Positions 8,730-17,421 are shown, numbered from the stretch's first letter. The stretch is 42,802 nucleotides of DNA from Bacteroidaceae bacterium (GCA_902362595.1 CABIXF010000034.1:1-42802); one strand, 5' to 3'. The notes: generated from the letters alone by a model not told the origin. Translations and numbers: made by a program.

Positions 8730-10007
8730 ATGAAGAAATTAATTTTATATAGTTTATTGGCATGTGCGACGGTTTCCATGCAGTCGTGCTTGTTCAGTGA
8801 GGAGGACTTGTTCGAACAGTCATCTGCCGACCGGGAAAATGCCTCCGTCCTTGAATTGAAGAGTTTGTTGACCAGTGCCCCCAACGGGTGGAAACTGGAA
8901 TACCGTTACGGCAGCGAAGGTATGGGTGGAGCTGCCAACTTGTTCTTTAAGTTTGATGCCAACGAGGTGACCATCGCTTCCGATTATGCGACGTCTTCGT
9001 ACACTCCCGGGCAGACCGCAACCTCCCTCTATACCGTACAGTCGTATAACGGAACAGAAATCAGCTTCGACTCGTACAACGAGATTCTGCATGCGTTTTG
9101 TGAGCCCAACGGGTATAACGACCCGGGTCTGATGGGTGACTATGAATTCATCGTACGTTCGACTTCTGAAAACGAGATTCGCCTCACCGGAAAGAAGCAT
9201 GGTGTGGAAATGGTGATGACCCGGCTGGACGATACGTTAGACTGGACCACCTATCTGGCTGCTGCCGCACAGATCAGCGAGGATTCAGACTACAACCTGT
9301 TTAATCTGATGCAGGGCGACCAGAAAGTAGCTTCTGTCATGCGAGAAGGCCGTGCTTTCCTGTTGGGAAGTGTAGACGAGAATGGCACATCCTCTTATGC
9401 TTATTACCCGTTCGTTTGTACCGAAAACGGTGTAAAAACAGTGGAACCCATGGTTTGCAACGGCATATCGATGCAGAACTTCACCTGGGATAATGCAACC
9501 AGTACGTTCACTTGTACCGACGAGGGAAGCAATGTGAAACTGGTATTCGAGCGTCCCGCCAATTATGAAAAGTACCTGGGTACCTACCATGTACAGAGTG
9601 GAAGCTCTAGCTTCAGCCTGACACTGGAGGTGAAGAAAGACGGTAAGTCTTATCAGGCCACGAAGACGTATTACCTGAGTGGCGGCAGCACATGGACGAT
9701 GAACGTTGAATTCTACTACGACACAGAACGCGACGACATCTCTGCCAACGGTCAGGTGGTAGGATATATGGATGGAGCAGCCGTAGGTTTGTATCCGGGC
9801 CTCAGATCGGGAGGTAATTTCTATTCTACACTGGAAACAGTCTTTGAAGGAACAACCACCGAGCAAGACGGTCAGATGACGATTACATTCAAAAACAATC
9901 CGTATAGTCAACTCGAAATGAATGACTGGTTGTTCATCTATAATTCGGGTGGATACAGAATGATGACCGCTTGGGAAAATCCGGTATTCACTAAAGTTTC
10001 TGATTAA
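8730..10007 (+). CDS. DUF4302 lipoprotein
   Basis: This is a 425-residue lipoprotein with its lipidated cysteine at 20 (MQSC), then LFSEEDLFEQ, an acidic surface-export-like start. The LLTSAPNGWKLEY stretch at about 47-58 is the typical opening of the DUF4302 domain. The rest is beta-rich. The function is unknown. Proteins of this family recur after SusCD and Mx1-type metallopeptidase genes, so it is probably an accessory surface binding protein of the same system. It follows the peptidase gene after 15 bp. Confidence 0.83.
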   Translation: MKKLILYSLLACATVSMQSCLFSEEDLFEQSSADRENASVLELKSLLTSAPNGWKLEYRYGSEGMGGAANLFFKFDANEVTIASDYATSSYTPGQTATSLYTVQSYNGTEISFDSYNEILHAFCEPNGYNDPGLMGDYEFIVRSTSENEIRLTGKKHGVEMVMTRLDDTLDWTTYLAAAAQISEDSDYNLFNLMQGDQKVASVMREGRAFLLGSVDENGTSSYAYYPFVCTENGVKTVEPMVCNGISMQNFTWDNATSTFTCTDEGSNVKLVFERPANYEKYLGTYHVQSGSSSFSLTLEVKKDGKSYQATKTYYLSGGSTWTMNVEFYYDTERDDISANGQVVGYMDGAAVGLYPGLRSGGNFYSTLETVFEGTTTEQDGQMTITFKNNPYSQLEMNDWLFIYNSGGYRMMTAWENPVFTKVSD

Positions 10008-10020
10008 AAAAGAATAGCTT

Positions 10021-11052
10021 ATGAAAAAGATATTTTCTATTATCACGTTATGCTTATGCACCTTGTGGGTGTCATGTAGCGATGAGGAAGCCGTCACCAG
10101 CTCATTGCAGGTCGTTGCGACCGACGGCATTGATTTCTCTGCGGCCAGCGGAGAAGGTACCATCACCGTGAGTGCCACGGAACCCGTAACTGCTGAATCA
10201 AACAAGGAATGGTGTACAACCACTGTGGAAGGCAATGTGGTACATGTGGCGGTAACCACCTCTTCGGAAGTGACCAGCCGTATTGCCCTGGTTACCATTT
10301 CTACAGGAACAAGCTCTGTCGATGTGCCGGTGGTACAGGCTGGAGCGGTCACCATTCTGGATGAACATAACCTGTATTACTGCTGCGGATACGAGGGCGG
10401 TCAGTTCAATTTCAGTTTCAAGACCAACACCTCTTATAGTGTGGACGTGCCGGAAGAAGCTGCCGGATGGTTGACCTATACTTACGATACGGACAACAAC
10501 GTGTTGCGGTTTGACGTAGCTGCGTCGGCCGACAAGACTCCCCGTGGTGCGGAAGTTAAGGTTTCGTCAGGAGCAAAGGAACTGGTCCTCAGCCTTTCTC
10601 AGATTGAAGTATCGCTCAGTATGATTGGAGGCAACTGGGACATGTCCTATTATAGTGGGGCGTATGGACAGGAAGTTTCGGGAACCGGTCAGGTGGGTAT
10701 GCTTTCGGACAATCTGGTTCTCCTGGATGCTCTGAAGGAGTACTATTTGCCGCTGGAAATCGGTGATAACGGAATCTTGATTGTTCCGGCAAATGTAGAA
10801 ATAGGTACTTATGGCAGTTATACGCTGAAATCGGCTACGTCCCTGAGCGGTGGATATTATTCACTGTCTGTGCCGTGTGTAGCTGTGCCTAAGGTAAAAG
10901 ATGGAAAACTGATTTATCATTTTGGATATTGCAGTGCCTATACCGACGGAGCGGCTGTAGAGTATCCGATGGTATACGCATTTGTGGGTTCATCTGCAGC
11001 CGGATGGTTGGAGTGTTATGTAGATTTGGAAATAAGCAAACCTTTGAATTAA
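10021..11052 (+). CDS. BACON-type lipoprotein, last gene of the SusCD operon
   Basis: This is a 343-residue lipoprotein (Cys19 in WVSC, followed by SDEEA). Residues 30-110 and about 118-200 look like two BACON-style Ig-like repeats: ESNKEWCTTTVEG with a closing VTISTG..VDVPVVQAG, and a second copy ending KELVLSLSQ. The C-terminal 140 residues are beta-rich and unassigned. BACON domains usually act as surface spacers or binding modules. It starts 13 bp after the DUF4302 gene, and a hairpin follows it, so it closes the operon. Confidence 0.75.
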   Translation: MKKIFSIITLCLCTLWVSCSDEEAVTSSLQVVATDGIDFSAASGEGTITVSATEPVTAESNKEWCTTTVEGNVVHVAVTTSSEVTSRIALVTISTGTSSVDVPVVQAGAVTILDEHNLYYCCGYEGGQFNFSFKTNTSYSVDVPEEAAGWLTYTYDTDNNVLRFDVAASADKTPRGAEVKVSSGAKELVLSLSQIEVSLSMIGGNWDMSYYSGAYGQEVSGTGQVGMLSDNLVLLDALKEYYLPLEIGDNGILIVPANVEIGTYGSYTLKSATSLSGGYYSLSVPCVAVPKVKDGKLIYHFGYCSAYTDGAAVEYPMVYAFVGSSAAGWLECYVDLEISKPLN

Positions 11053-11086
11053 AGGTTATTTTCTCTCTTTAAATTCATTATTTTGG

Positions 11087-11116
11087 GGGGCTATTCCTAG
11101 TGATAGGGGTAGCCCC
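11087..11116 (+). terminator. hairpin at the end of the SusCD operon
   Basis: GGGGCTATTCC (11087-11097) can pair with GGGGTAGCCCC (11106-11116) over 11 positions, two of them G-T, around an 8-nt loop. The sequence after it is AT-rich but lacks a clean T-run, so termination efficiency is uncertain. Confidence 0.45.
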
Positions 11117-11162
11117 TAGATATATAAATACCCTCAAAATATGGATTATTGCATAAAATCCC

Positions 11163-11170
11163 TATATTTG
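11163..11170 (+). promoter_or_regulatory. -7 element of the csgG-like operon promoter
   Basis: TATATTTG is a perfect TAnnTTTG box, 29 bp before the ATG at 11200. I see no exact TTTG at the -33 distance, so the upstream element is weak or the promoter needs help. Confidence 0.5.
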
Positions 11171-11199
11171 CCAGAGTATGAATTTAACCACATCAAGCT

Positions 11200-12138
11200 A
11201 TGATAAAAAGAGTATGTGTATTGATATTCTGTGCAGGTTTGCTTGCCGACTTCAGCTATGCACAAAGAAAAGTCGAAGTGGTAGAAGCCCCGCAGGGAAC
11301 GCAGGCAGCTGCCAGCGAGAAAGTGATTAAGCGAAAAGTGGCCATCGGACGTTTCTCCAACGAAACGCAATATGCGAAAGGCATATTTTATGACAAGGAG
11401 AATGACCCCATGGGCAAGCAGGCACTGGATATCCTTTCGGCCAAACTGGCCGCCTCCGGGAAATTCCTTCTGCTGGAACGCAGCGATTTGTCTACCTTGC
11501 TGGAAGAAGCCCAGAAAGGAGAAAAAGAATTGTCGACAGTCGGTGCAGATTACATGATAATCGGTTCCATCACCGAGTTTGGCCGGAAAAATACCGGAAA
11601 GTCGGGCGTTTTCACCTCTACAAAGACACAGACCGTAGAAGCTGCAGTGGCTATCCGACTGGTAGACGTGGCTACGGGCCTGATTATTTATTCGGATGAG
11701 GCCAAGGGAACAGCCGATTTGACGACCAAGACCACGCTGGGAGTAGGCGGACGTGCCGACTTTGATGCCACATTGAGCGACAAGGCCATTTCCGAAGCCA
11801 TTGGCCAGCTGGTAGAAAACATCATTAACAAATGCACGGACAAGCCGTGGCGGACCTATTTCCTTTCCTACGACTCCGATGCCGTACTGATTGCAGGAGG
11901 AAAGAGCCAGGGTATTGCGAAAGGAGATGTCTTTGTCGTCAAGGCCAAAGGCAAGAAAGTGAAGAACCCGCAGACCGGCCTGATGATTGAACTGCCCGGA
12001 AAGCAGATAGGCACGGTGAAAGTTTTGTCTACCGGAGGAGATACCCCCGAAACCGAATATTCTTTCGTGGAAGTTTCGGCTGCAACTCCGATTGATACAG
12101 GTAAGTTAAGTGAGTATTATATCGAAGAATCCAAATAA
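11200..12138 (+). CDS. CsgG-family outer-membrane/periplasmic assembly protein
   Basis: This is a 312-residue protein of the CsgG family (PF03783). After a signal peptide ending near SYA (residue 21), the core reads KVAIGRFSNETQYAKGIF, then MGKQALDILSAKLAASGKFLLLERSDLSTLLEE and GADYMIIGSITEFG, all typical of the family. No convincing lipobox is seen, unlike E. coli CsgG, so it may be a soluble periplasmic or peripheral protein. There are no curli genes here. It heads an operon with DUF4810 and DUF799 proteins, a set that recurs in other Gram-negatives, and it probably forms an envelope complex with them. The substrate, if it makes a pore, is unknown. Confidence 0.85.
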   Translation: MIKRVCVLIFCAGLLADFSYAQRKVEVVEAPQGTQAAASEKVIKRKVAIGRFSNETQYAKGIFYDKENDPMGKQALDILSAKLAASGKFLLLERSDLSTLLEEAQKGEKELSTVGADYMIIGSITEFGRKNTGKSGVFTSTKTQTVEAAVAIRLVDVATGLIIYSDEAKGTADLTTKTTLGVGGRADFDATLSDKAISEAIGQLVENIINKCTDKPWRTYFLSYDSDAVLIAGGKSQGIAKGDVFVVKAKGKKVKNPQTGLMIELPGKQIGTVKVLSTGGDTPETEYSFVEVSAATPIDTGKLSEYYIEESK

Positions 12139-12140
12139 GT

Positions 12141-12479
12141 ATGAAAGCAAGATTATGGATGATTGCCGGGCTGGCAGCATTGCTGTGCGGATGCAAGGCC
12201 CATTATCCTGTAGCCCAGGAAAGCGGAAAAGAAGATATGGCCTACCTGCTTTTTACCAGTTCGGGCGAATATGCAGGAAAAGAAGTGACCGTGACACTGG
12301 ATGGCCGGAAGCCCTTTGAGGCAAAAGTCGTGAAATCCAGGAATGCGAACCGGAAGGGGACATCGTATGCCGTTCCCGTCGGGCGGAAGCACCTCCGTGT
12401 GACCTACGGCGGAAAGTCTCTTTACGGAAAGGAAATCTTTCTATCAACACAGGAAACTCAGATCATTACTTTGCCATGA
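12141..12479 (+). CDS. small lipoprotein of the CsgG-DUF4810-DUF799 operon
   Basis: This is a 112-residue lipoprotein with a lipobox LCGC (Cys18) and then KAHYPVAQ, without the acidic surface-export stretch, so it probably faces the periplasm. The mature part is short and beta-rich (EVTVTLDGRKPFEAKVVK, VPVGRKHLRVTYGGK), resembling PEGA-like or carboxypeptidase-regulatory folds, but I cannot assign it firmly. It starts 2 bp after the csgG-like stop and overlaps the DUF4810 gene by 4 bp (ATGA), so translation is coupled. Confidence 0.75.
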   Translation: MKARLWMIAGLAALLCGCKAHYPVAQESGKEDMAYLLFTSSGEYAGKEVTVTLDGRKPFEAKVVKSRNANRKGTSYAVPVGRKHLRVTYGGKSLYGKEIFLSTQETQIITLP

Positions 12480-12823
12480 CGAAAAGAATCCTGTTTATAG
12501 GTACATGTCTGCTGGCCCTGTCTTCTTGTGGCACGACAGACTCGCTGTATTCATGGTACGACTATGAGGATACCACCTATCAATACAGCAAGAAAAGCAC
12601 GGAAGAACTTCAAGCGAAAGTCTTGGAGCAATACCAGAAAATCATTGAACAGCAGAGAGGTTCGAGAGGCGTGGTGCCTCCCGGCCTGTATGCGGAATAC
12701 GGCTATATGCTGTATCGCACAGGCAAGAAGGAAGAAGGCCTGTCGTTCTTGAGAACAGAAATAAAGACCTATCCGGAGTCGGAAAAATACATCTCACGAA
12801 TCATCAAACAGCTTGAAAAATGA
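12476..12823 (+). CDS. DUF4810 lipoprotein
   Basis: This 115-residue lipoprotein (Cys18 in LSSC) matches DUF4810: YSWYDYEDTTYQYSKK near the N-terminus, a helical TPR-like middle, then PPGLYAEYGYMLYRTGKKEEGLSFLRTEIKTYPES. DUF4810 proteins are known as neighbours of CsgG-like and GNA1162-like lipoproteins. It overlaps genes on both sides by 4 bp. It probably serves as a periplasm-facing structural partner of the complex. Confidence 0.85.
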   Translation: MTKRILFIGTCLLALSSCGTTDSLYSWYDYEDTTYQYSKKSTEELQAKVLEQYQKIIEQQRGSRGVVPPGLYAEYGYMLYRTGKKEEGLSFLRTEIKTYPESEKYISRIIKQLEK

Positions 12824-13494
12824 AGAACTACATCCTTGCTTGCCTGGCCGTTGTCTTGCTGTCCTCCTGTGCGGAGACCCTTACGCGCGGACAGCAGTAT
12901 GCCAAGCTATATGAAGAAAAACCCGTATCCATCGTGATTATGCCTCCTGTCAACCAGACTAATTCGGTGGAGGCGAAAGACTTCTTTTATACCACCATGT
13001 ACATGCCGTTGTGCGAAAAAGGATACTATGTCTATTCTCCCTACCTGACGATGGAGATGTTTCAGACAGAAAGCGCCTACGACGGTGAACTGTTTCTGGA
13101 ACGCGACATCCAGATTTTCAAGAAAGTGCTGGGAGCAGATGCCGCCATGTTCACCATCATCAAGTCATGGGACCGGAAGCCCATCACCGGGATGCTGACG
13201 GCAGGTGTGGAATACATCCTGCGTTCTACCTCCACGGGCGAAACGCTATATCACCGGGAAGGGCTGATCAGTGTGGATACCAGTCTTTATTCCGAAGGCG
13301 GAGGACTGCTGGGTTTCGTTGTCAATATGGCCGCCACGGCCATAAACACAGCCATGACGGACAAGGTGGTGGCAGGACGGAAATGCAATGCCTTTGTGCT
13401 GAGCGATATGCCGGTGGGAAAATACAGTCCGAATTATGGAAAAGACCAGCATCTGGAGGCGGGGAAAAGCTACATAGAAGCCGTTGTGAGATAA
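12820..13494 (+). CDS. DUF799 (GNA1162-like) lipoprotein
   Basis: This 224-residue lipoprotein (Cys17 in LSSC) belongs to the DUF799/GNA1162 family, known from Neisseria GNA1162. Characteristic parts are PVSIVIMPPVNQTNSVEAKDFFYTTMYMPLCEKGYYV (about 35-71) and the long hydrophobic GLLGFVVNMAATAINTAM near 168-185. The fold in this family is TolB/CsgG-N-like, which fits a role in one complex with the CsgG-family protein at the head of the operon. It overlaps the DUF4810 gene by 4 bp. It converges with the defence operon across a 55-bp gap with no clear terminator. Confidence 0.85.
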   Translation: MKNYILACLAVVLLSSCAETLTRGQQYAKLYEEKPVSIVIMPPVNQTNSVEAKDFFYTTMYMPLCEKGYYVYSPYLTMEMFQTESAYDGELFLERDIQIFKKVLGADAAMFTIIKSWDRKPITGMLTAGVEYILRSTSTGETLYHREGLISVDTSLYSEGGGLLGFVVNMAATAINTAMTDKVVAGRKCNAFVLSDMPVGKYSPNYGKDQHLEAGKSYIEAVVR

Positions 13495-13549
13495 TGTGGG
13501 ACGGATTTACGTGCATCCTAATTCCTATTTTTTGAATGGAGATCTGCTT

Positions 13550-15118
13550 TTATTTTATGTAATCCATCCCCAACTTACTCACAAAGTTCTGTTCTTCTTC
13601 AATTATCAACTTCTTGCGCCTTTTCAAGCAGTCCTTTAAATCCTCAACCTGATTGATTGGAGGAATAAGGTGGAGATAATTATAAGAAATTCCTTCCGCA
13701 TGATTAAATGATTTTAAATTTGGATTGAAGGAACGATAGTTTTTAGCCATATAAGTAGGAACAATGTTTTCTGGACTTGATGGTAGTTTTGAGTCTAACT
13801 TTCCCAATGTCAATCCGTATGCGGTTGGAATTTTTTTTGATCTTTCGCGCAACAATTGCAGTTCGAAAAGAATCAGTGCCTTACTTCTGACGCCAGAAAG
13901 AGATACGGTTTTGGGGAAGGGCAGTGTCCTGAAGAGGACAGAAGGATTGTCCGAATACACACTATTGTCCACCTCTCCATTCAGAAAGCTAAGGAAATAT
14001 TCGAAAGCCTTACGTTGATTGGACAAGGAATAAATTGTAAAATAGTTTGAATAGGTCGTTATCCAAAACCACCGTTTTAACTCTTGTATCTGCATCTTGT
14101 TGGGGGTGTGAAGTTTGCTAAAGAACTTCATTACAAATACAAGTTGAATATTGTACGGTAATAATTTGTAATCCACTACATTCAACTCCTTGTACAAAAA
14201 CTTTGCAGCTTTCAAGATATAAGGTGTAGTTTTTTTTACCACGTTTTTAAAATCCGGTCGTACTGCCAACTTTTCAATATTCGACTGGTCGAAATACATT
14301 TTTTCATCGAACGCACTTTGATAGCATCTGAACAGATTGTTACGTGTAATCCCTTCAAAGTGATATTGGGATAATTGTTCTTTTAAATTATCTATTTCGA
14401 CAGAGAAACTGAAATCCGAACTGTAACTTAGTGCATTAACCATATAATCATACGAGATGTCAGTACCTTTGGAATTCACGCGGGAAAAAATGTTTACAGC
14501 ATCCGATAAACTTGCTTCTGAAATTTCCACGACAGCCAGTTTATAGTCAATCAGCGTACGCGAAAATGCATCAGCTCTATCCAAATACATATCAAGTTGC
14601 TCATCCTTACAATATGGTTCTATATATTTTCGAGAATACTGTCTGAAATCGCTTGTACTCATCAATATATGGACTGGTACTTGATAAGGCTTTGGGGTAT
14701 AGCGCAAATAGACAAAATTTTCCTCTTCAAGATCGAAATACAAGTTGTAAAGAGAGTCCCTGTCGATTGTTTCGTCAATTTCAAGATTAGCCTTTTGAGC
14801 ATTAGTCAAACAGCCAAATAAGGAAGATAGCCTTTGATAGCCATCCAGAAGAAATACTTGCTGGGAATAATTCTTTGGTAATTTAAAGCCTCCTACAGAT
14901 TTTAGTTTATCCCAGTTATAATTGTTTTTGGGTTTCCAGATAAGTAGTGAACCTATAGGATAATTATTCTTAATGCTTTCAAACAAATCCTTGACATCAT
15001 CTCTTGTCCATACAAAATCTCTTTGGAAAGGAGGAACTTGCAATGCTCCTTGCTGTAAGTCATCCAAGAGTTTTGCCAAGCTTCGGATTTGGGTTTCAAT
15101 GCCAATATTATAGTTCAT
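13550..15118 (-). CDS. DUF262 (GmrS-type ParB-like) protein
   Basis: This protein of about 522 residues has an N-terminal DUF262 domain: VPPFQRDFVW at 28-37, GSLLIW at 56-61 and LDGYQR at 91-96, where the family usually has DGQQR. DUF262 domains are ParB/sulfiredoxin-like nucleotide-binding modules found in GmrSD-type modification-dependent restriction and other defence proteins. The C-terminal half has the usual helical sections (SGVRSKALILFELQLL) but no clear HNH (DUF1524) motif, so it may rely on the two partner genes. I prefer the ATG at 15118, which follows the previous stop by one base (TAATATG) and puts the domain at the usual distance. An ATG at 15163 would overlap the previous gene. 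Confidence 0.82.
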   Translation of the reverse strand: MNYNIGIETQIRSLAKLLDDLQQGALQVPPFQRDFVWTRDDVKDLFESIKNNYPIGSLLIWKPKNNYNWDKLKSVGGFKLPKNYSQQVFLLDGYQRLSSLFGCLTNAQKANLEIDETIDRDSLYNLYFDLEEENFVYLRYTPKPYQVPVHILMSTSDFRQYSRKYIEPYCKDEQLDMYLDRADAFSRTLIDYKLAVVEISEASLSDAVNIFSRVNSKGTDISYDYMVNALSYSSDFSFSVEIDNLKEQLSQYHFEGITRNNLFRCYQSAFDEKMYFDQSNIEKLAVRPDFKNVVKKTTPYILKAAKFLYKELNVVDYKLLPYNIQLVFVMKFFSKLHTPNKMQIQELKRWFWITTYSNYFTIYSLSNQRKAFEYFLSFLNGEVDNSVYSDNPSVLFRTLPFPKTVSLSGVRSKALILFELQLLRERSKKIPTAYGLTLGKLDSKLPSSPENIVPTYMAKNYRSFNPNLKSFNHAEGISYNYLHLIPPINQVEDLKDCLKRRKKLIIEEEQNFVSKLGMDYIK

Positions 15119-15119
15119 A

Positions 15120-16208
15120 TTACAATAGCTTTTGTATGGATTCCACAATTTCTTGCAATTCATTCGGGTTATTTTGTCTGCTAACTCGGTCGTCCAATCT
15201 TTTTCTTGTTACAATTGGGTTGCTGAAGTAAGTAGGAAACACCTCTTTAAAAGATCCTTTTTTGGATAGTTGAATGCATTTTTCAAGAGCTTTGAAATGT
15301 GCTGGAGTTACGTCGCGATATAAGTTCTTCTGTGCAGGCGGCAAAAGAGGTCTTACAAAAGAATGCTTTTTCTTGTTTTTGTCTTTATTGCTATGTCCTT
15401 TCTCATTCTTATCCGCTTTTGCTTTGTTGTCTTTAGATAAATCTCCATAAAATCCACCCGCAATATTCAGGTAGTCTTTCTGTTCGTCAGACAAGGATTT
15501 ATATGCATTGATCCAGTTTATATTAGCTTCTGTTTGCATTAATTCGATGGCATCATCGGGCATATAATTTTCCATCGACCGTTTGTCGAGGATATGATAT
15601 TCTACATTCCATTCTTTTAGTTTAGCCACCACCGTTTGATATTTGGAGACTATATCTGTTGGATAACGTTTATCGCCATCCAGTAGTACCCAATATTTTA
15701 GGAACTTCGTTTTCTCTTTATAATGAGCTACTTGTGCTTTAATGAACTTTTCCACATTTGTACATCCACCCGCATTGACAAATTGCAGCTCATTGTTTTC
15801 TTCTGCAGTCTTTAAGCTTTCTTTGGTTGCGTAAGCTCTGAACAATGCCCGCAAGAAGTGAGCGTCATTCACGCTGTTTTCTACCAGCAAAGAAAGCGGC
15901 TGTAAAAGATACATGATAGCTTCTTCACGAGTAAAAATTTTTTTCTTTGTTTCATCCTTGCCGCTTTTACTGATTTGGCAATCGCATTGAGCTGATGAAG
16001 TCATTGACTGGGTAAAGGCCAATTCAAAAATCCGAGTCTCGTTATCGTTCAATCCTCTTACGAACTCAGACGACAGAACCTCCGAATCATCTATAAGCAG
16101 TTCATAGCTCTGCTTAATTGTGATTAGGTATACCAAGAAGTTCAGTTCAAGTCTCCCTCGGTCATCTTTCGACTCCTCAAAGACATCTTTTGAGATAAGC
16201 ACCTTCAT
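15120..16208 (-). CDS. stand-alone TOPRIM-like protein (OLD/AriB-like effector)
   Basis: This is a 362-residue protein with no annotation I can recall exactly, but a TOPRIM layout can be read: LLVENSVNDAHFL with E110 and D115, VNAGGCTNVEKF with G147/G148, WVLLDGDKRYP with D177/D179, and ILDKRSMENYMPDDAI with R210, E213 and Y215. This order equals the metal-binding and terminal motifs of OLD-family and DUF4435/AriB TOPRIM nucleases. A lysine-rich, low-complexity stretch (about 262-285) follows. It overlaps the ATPase gene by 4 bp (ATGA). The likely role is the nuclease or toxin arm of an ATPase-gated defence system. The assignment rests on motif spacing only. Confidence 0.68.
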   Translation of the reverse strand: MKVLISKDVFEESKDDRGRLELNFLVYLITIKQSYELLIDDSEVLSSEFVRGLNDNETRIFELAFTQSMTSSAQCDCQISKSGKDETKKKIFTREEAIMYLLQPLSLLVENSVNDAHFLRALFRAYATKESLKTAEENNELQFVNAGGCTNVEKFIKAQVAHYKEKTKFLKYWVLLDGDKRYPTDIVSKYQTVVAKLKEWNVEYHILDKRSMENYMPDDAIELMQTEANINWINAYKSLSDEQKDYLNIAGGFYGDLSKDNKAKADKNEKGHSNKDKNKKKHSFVRPLLPPAQKNLYRDVTPAHFKALEKCIQLSKKGSFKEVFPTYFSNPIVTRKRLDDRVSRQNNPNELQEIVESIQKLL

Positions 16209-17392
16209 ACCTGACGATTCTTTTGAGCATTATGTAACAATACAGCCTCTTTATACGATTCATTAAATACGTCATCAGGCCAATCACTTACGCTTCCATC
16301 TTCTCTGACCTCCACCTTTTCCAGAGAACTTGCACCTGTATCTTCATCATATTTCACGTAGTATAAAGCTAAATCTTTAGGATGTAACTTGTTTGTGGCT
16401 ACTAATGTGCGGAGTCTCAATATAAAGTTTAACGAATGGGTTTCAACTAATATCTGTTTATTTTTGTCCAAAGATACCTCATTGGCCATAAATTCAGCCA
16501 TTTCCGCATGAGCTGCAGGATGTAGGTGAGTTTCAGGCTCCTCCAATATGTATTGCCATGGTTTTTCACATGCCTTGGCTATTGCTACAATTTCGGGTAA
16601 TGATTGTCCGATACCAGCTCCTGTGTCCAGTATATTGTTTCTGACATTCTTATTTTGCAACTCCACAGAATAGCTTGGAGCTCGGGACTGGTCTACTACC
16701 ACAGCCCATCCGTCAAAGACCTTTTTATACCAATTGGAGACTTTGGTTAGCAGGTTTCCATTCCCAGACACCACATCTGAGATTAAGAACTCATAAGCAT
16801 TTTCTCCTTTTGTTCCCATCAGAGTATAAACCCCATCATTCAGCCGATAATCACGTAATGGTAACTGTCTTACATGGCCGATATAATCATTTGCTGTTTG
16901 AAAGTGTGCTAATGCCTCAACCATCCAATTTTCAGAAATGTTTTTGGGGGTTATTCCCATGAAGGCAATTTCATTTCCTTTCTCATCGGTCATTTTGTGA
17001 TCATCGTTGCATTGGTAAGAAACATTGTTTCCGTTTGTATCTTTCAGTGACCAACTTTCCAGGTGTGTCTTTTTTTGTTTATCCAGCATATCCACAAAGA
17101 AAGAGAATGACAATTCGTCTCCCTCTGTAGAAGTTACGTCAATTGTTGGGGCCCGATTACCTTTGTTATATACTATGTCACGAAACTCGTCACAGAGGGT
17201 CACCTCGTTGCAAATTCTGGAAAAAACCTCTTGTGTTTTACATTTCAAGGCACTTTCCACTAGCAATGGCAATTTTAACACTGCACTTTTTCCCGTGTTG
17301 TTTTTTCCAAACAACACAGTCATTGGGGCAAGTGTCAAGGTCTGCCGATTGGCAAAAATCCTATAATTGACAAAAGAGATGCTATTTATCAT
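16205..17392 (-). CDS. ABC-class AAA ATPase of a defence operon
   Basis: This 395-residue ATPase of the AAA_15/AAA_21 type has Walker A GKNNTGKS at 29-36, an ABC signature-like DTGAGIGQSLP at 256-266, Walker B YILEEPETHLHP at 281-292 (E284/E285) and the switch histidine in ETHS (H319). The C-terminal end (EKVEVREDGSVSDWPDDVFNE) resembles the DUF3696 tail seen in such ATPases. It is the first gene of the minus-strand operon with the TOPRIM-like and DUF262 genes. By analogy with OLD and PARIS it would sense infection and control the TOPRIM partner. The operon is visibly more AT-rich than the SusCD and CsgG regions, which suggests acquisition by transfer. Confidence 0.88.
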   Translation of the reverse strand: MINSISFVNYRIFANRQTLTLAPMTVLFGKNNTGKSAVLKLPLLVESALKCKTQEVFSRICNEVTLCDEFRDIVYNKGNRAPTIDVTSTEGDELSFSFFVDMLDKQKKTHLESWSLKDTNGNNVSYQCNDDHKMTDEKGNEIAFMGITPKNISENWMVEALAHFQTANDYIGHVRQLPLRDYRLNDGVYTLMGTKGENAYEFLISDVVSGNGNLLTKVSNWYKKVFDGWAVVVDQSRAPSYSVELQNKNVRNNILDTGAGIGQSLPEIVAIAKACEKPWQYILEEPETHLHPAAHAEMAEFMANEVSLDKNKQILVETHSLNFILRLRTLVATNKLHPKDLALYYVKYDEDTGASSLEKVEVREDGSVSDWPDDVFNESYKEAVLLHNAQKNRQV

Positions 17393-17421
17393 ATTAAAAA
17401 ACTATTCATATAATCGATTTA

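Noticed and set aside
13495..13549. Terminator between the convergent DUF799 and DUF262 genes
   Set aside because: Only a 4-bp stem can be drawn; no convincing hairpin with a T-run was found.
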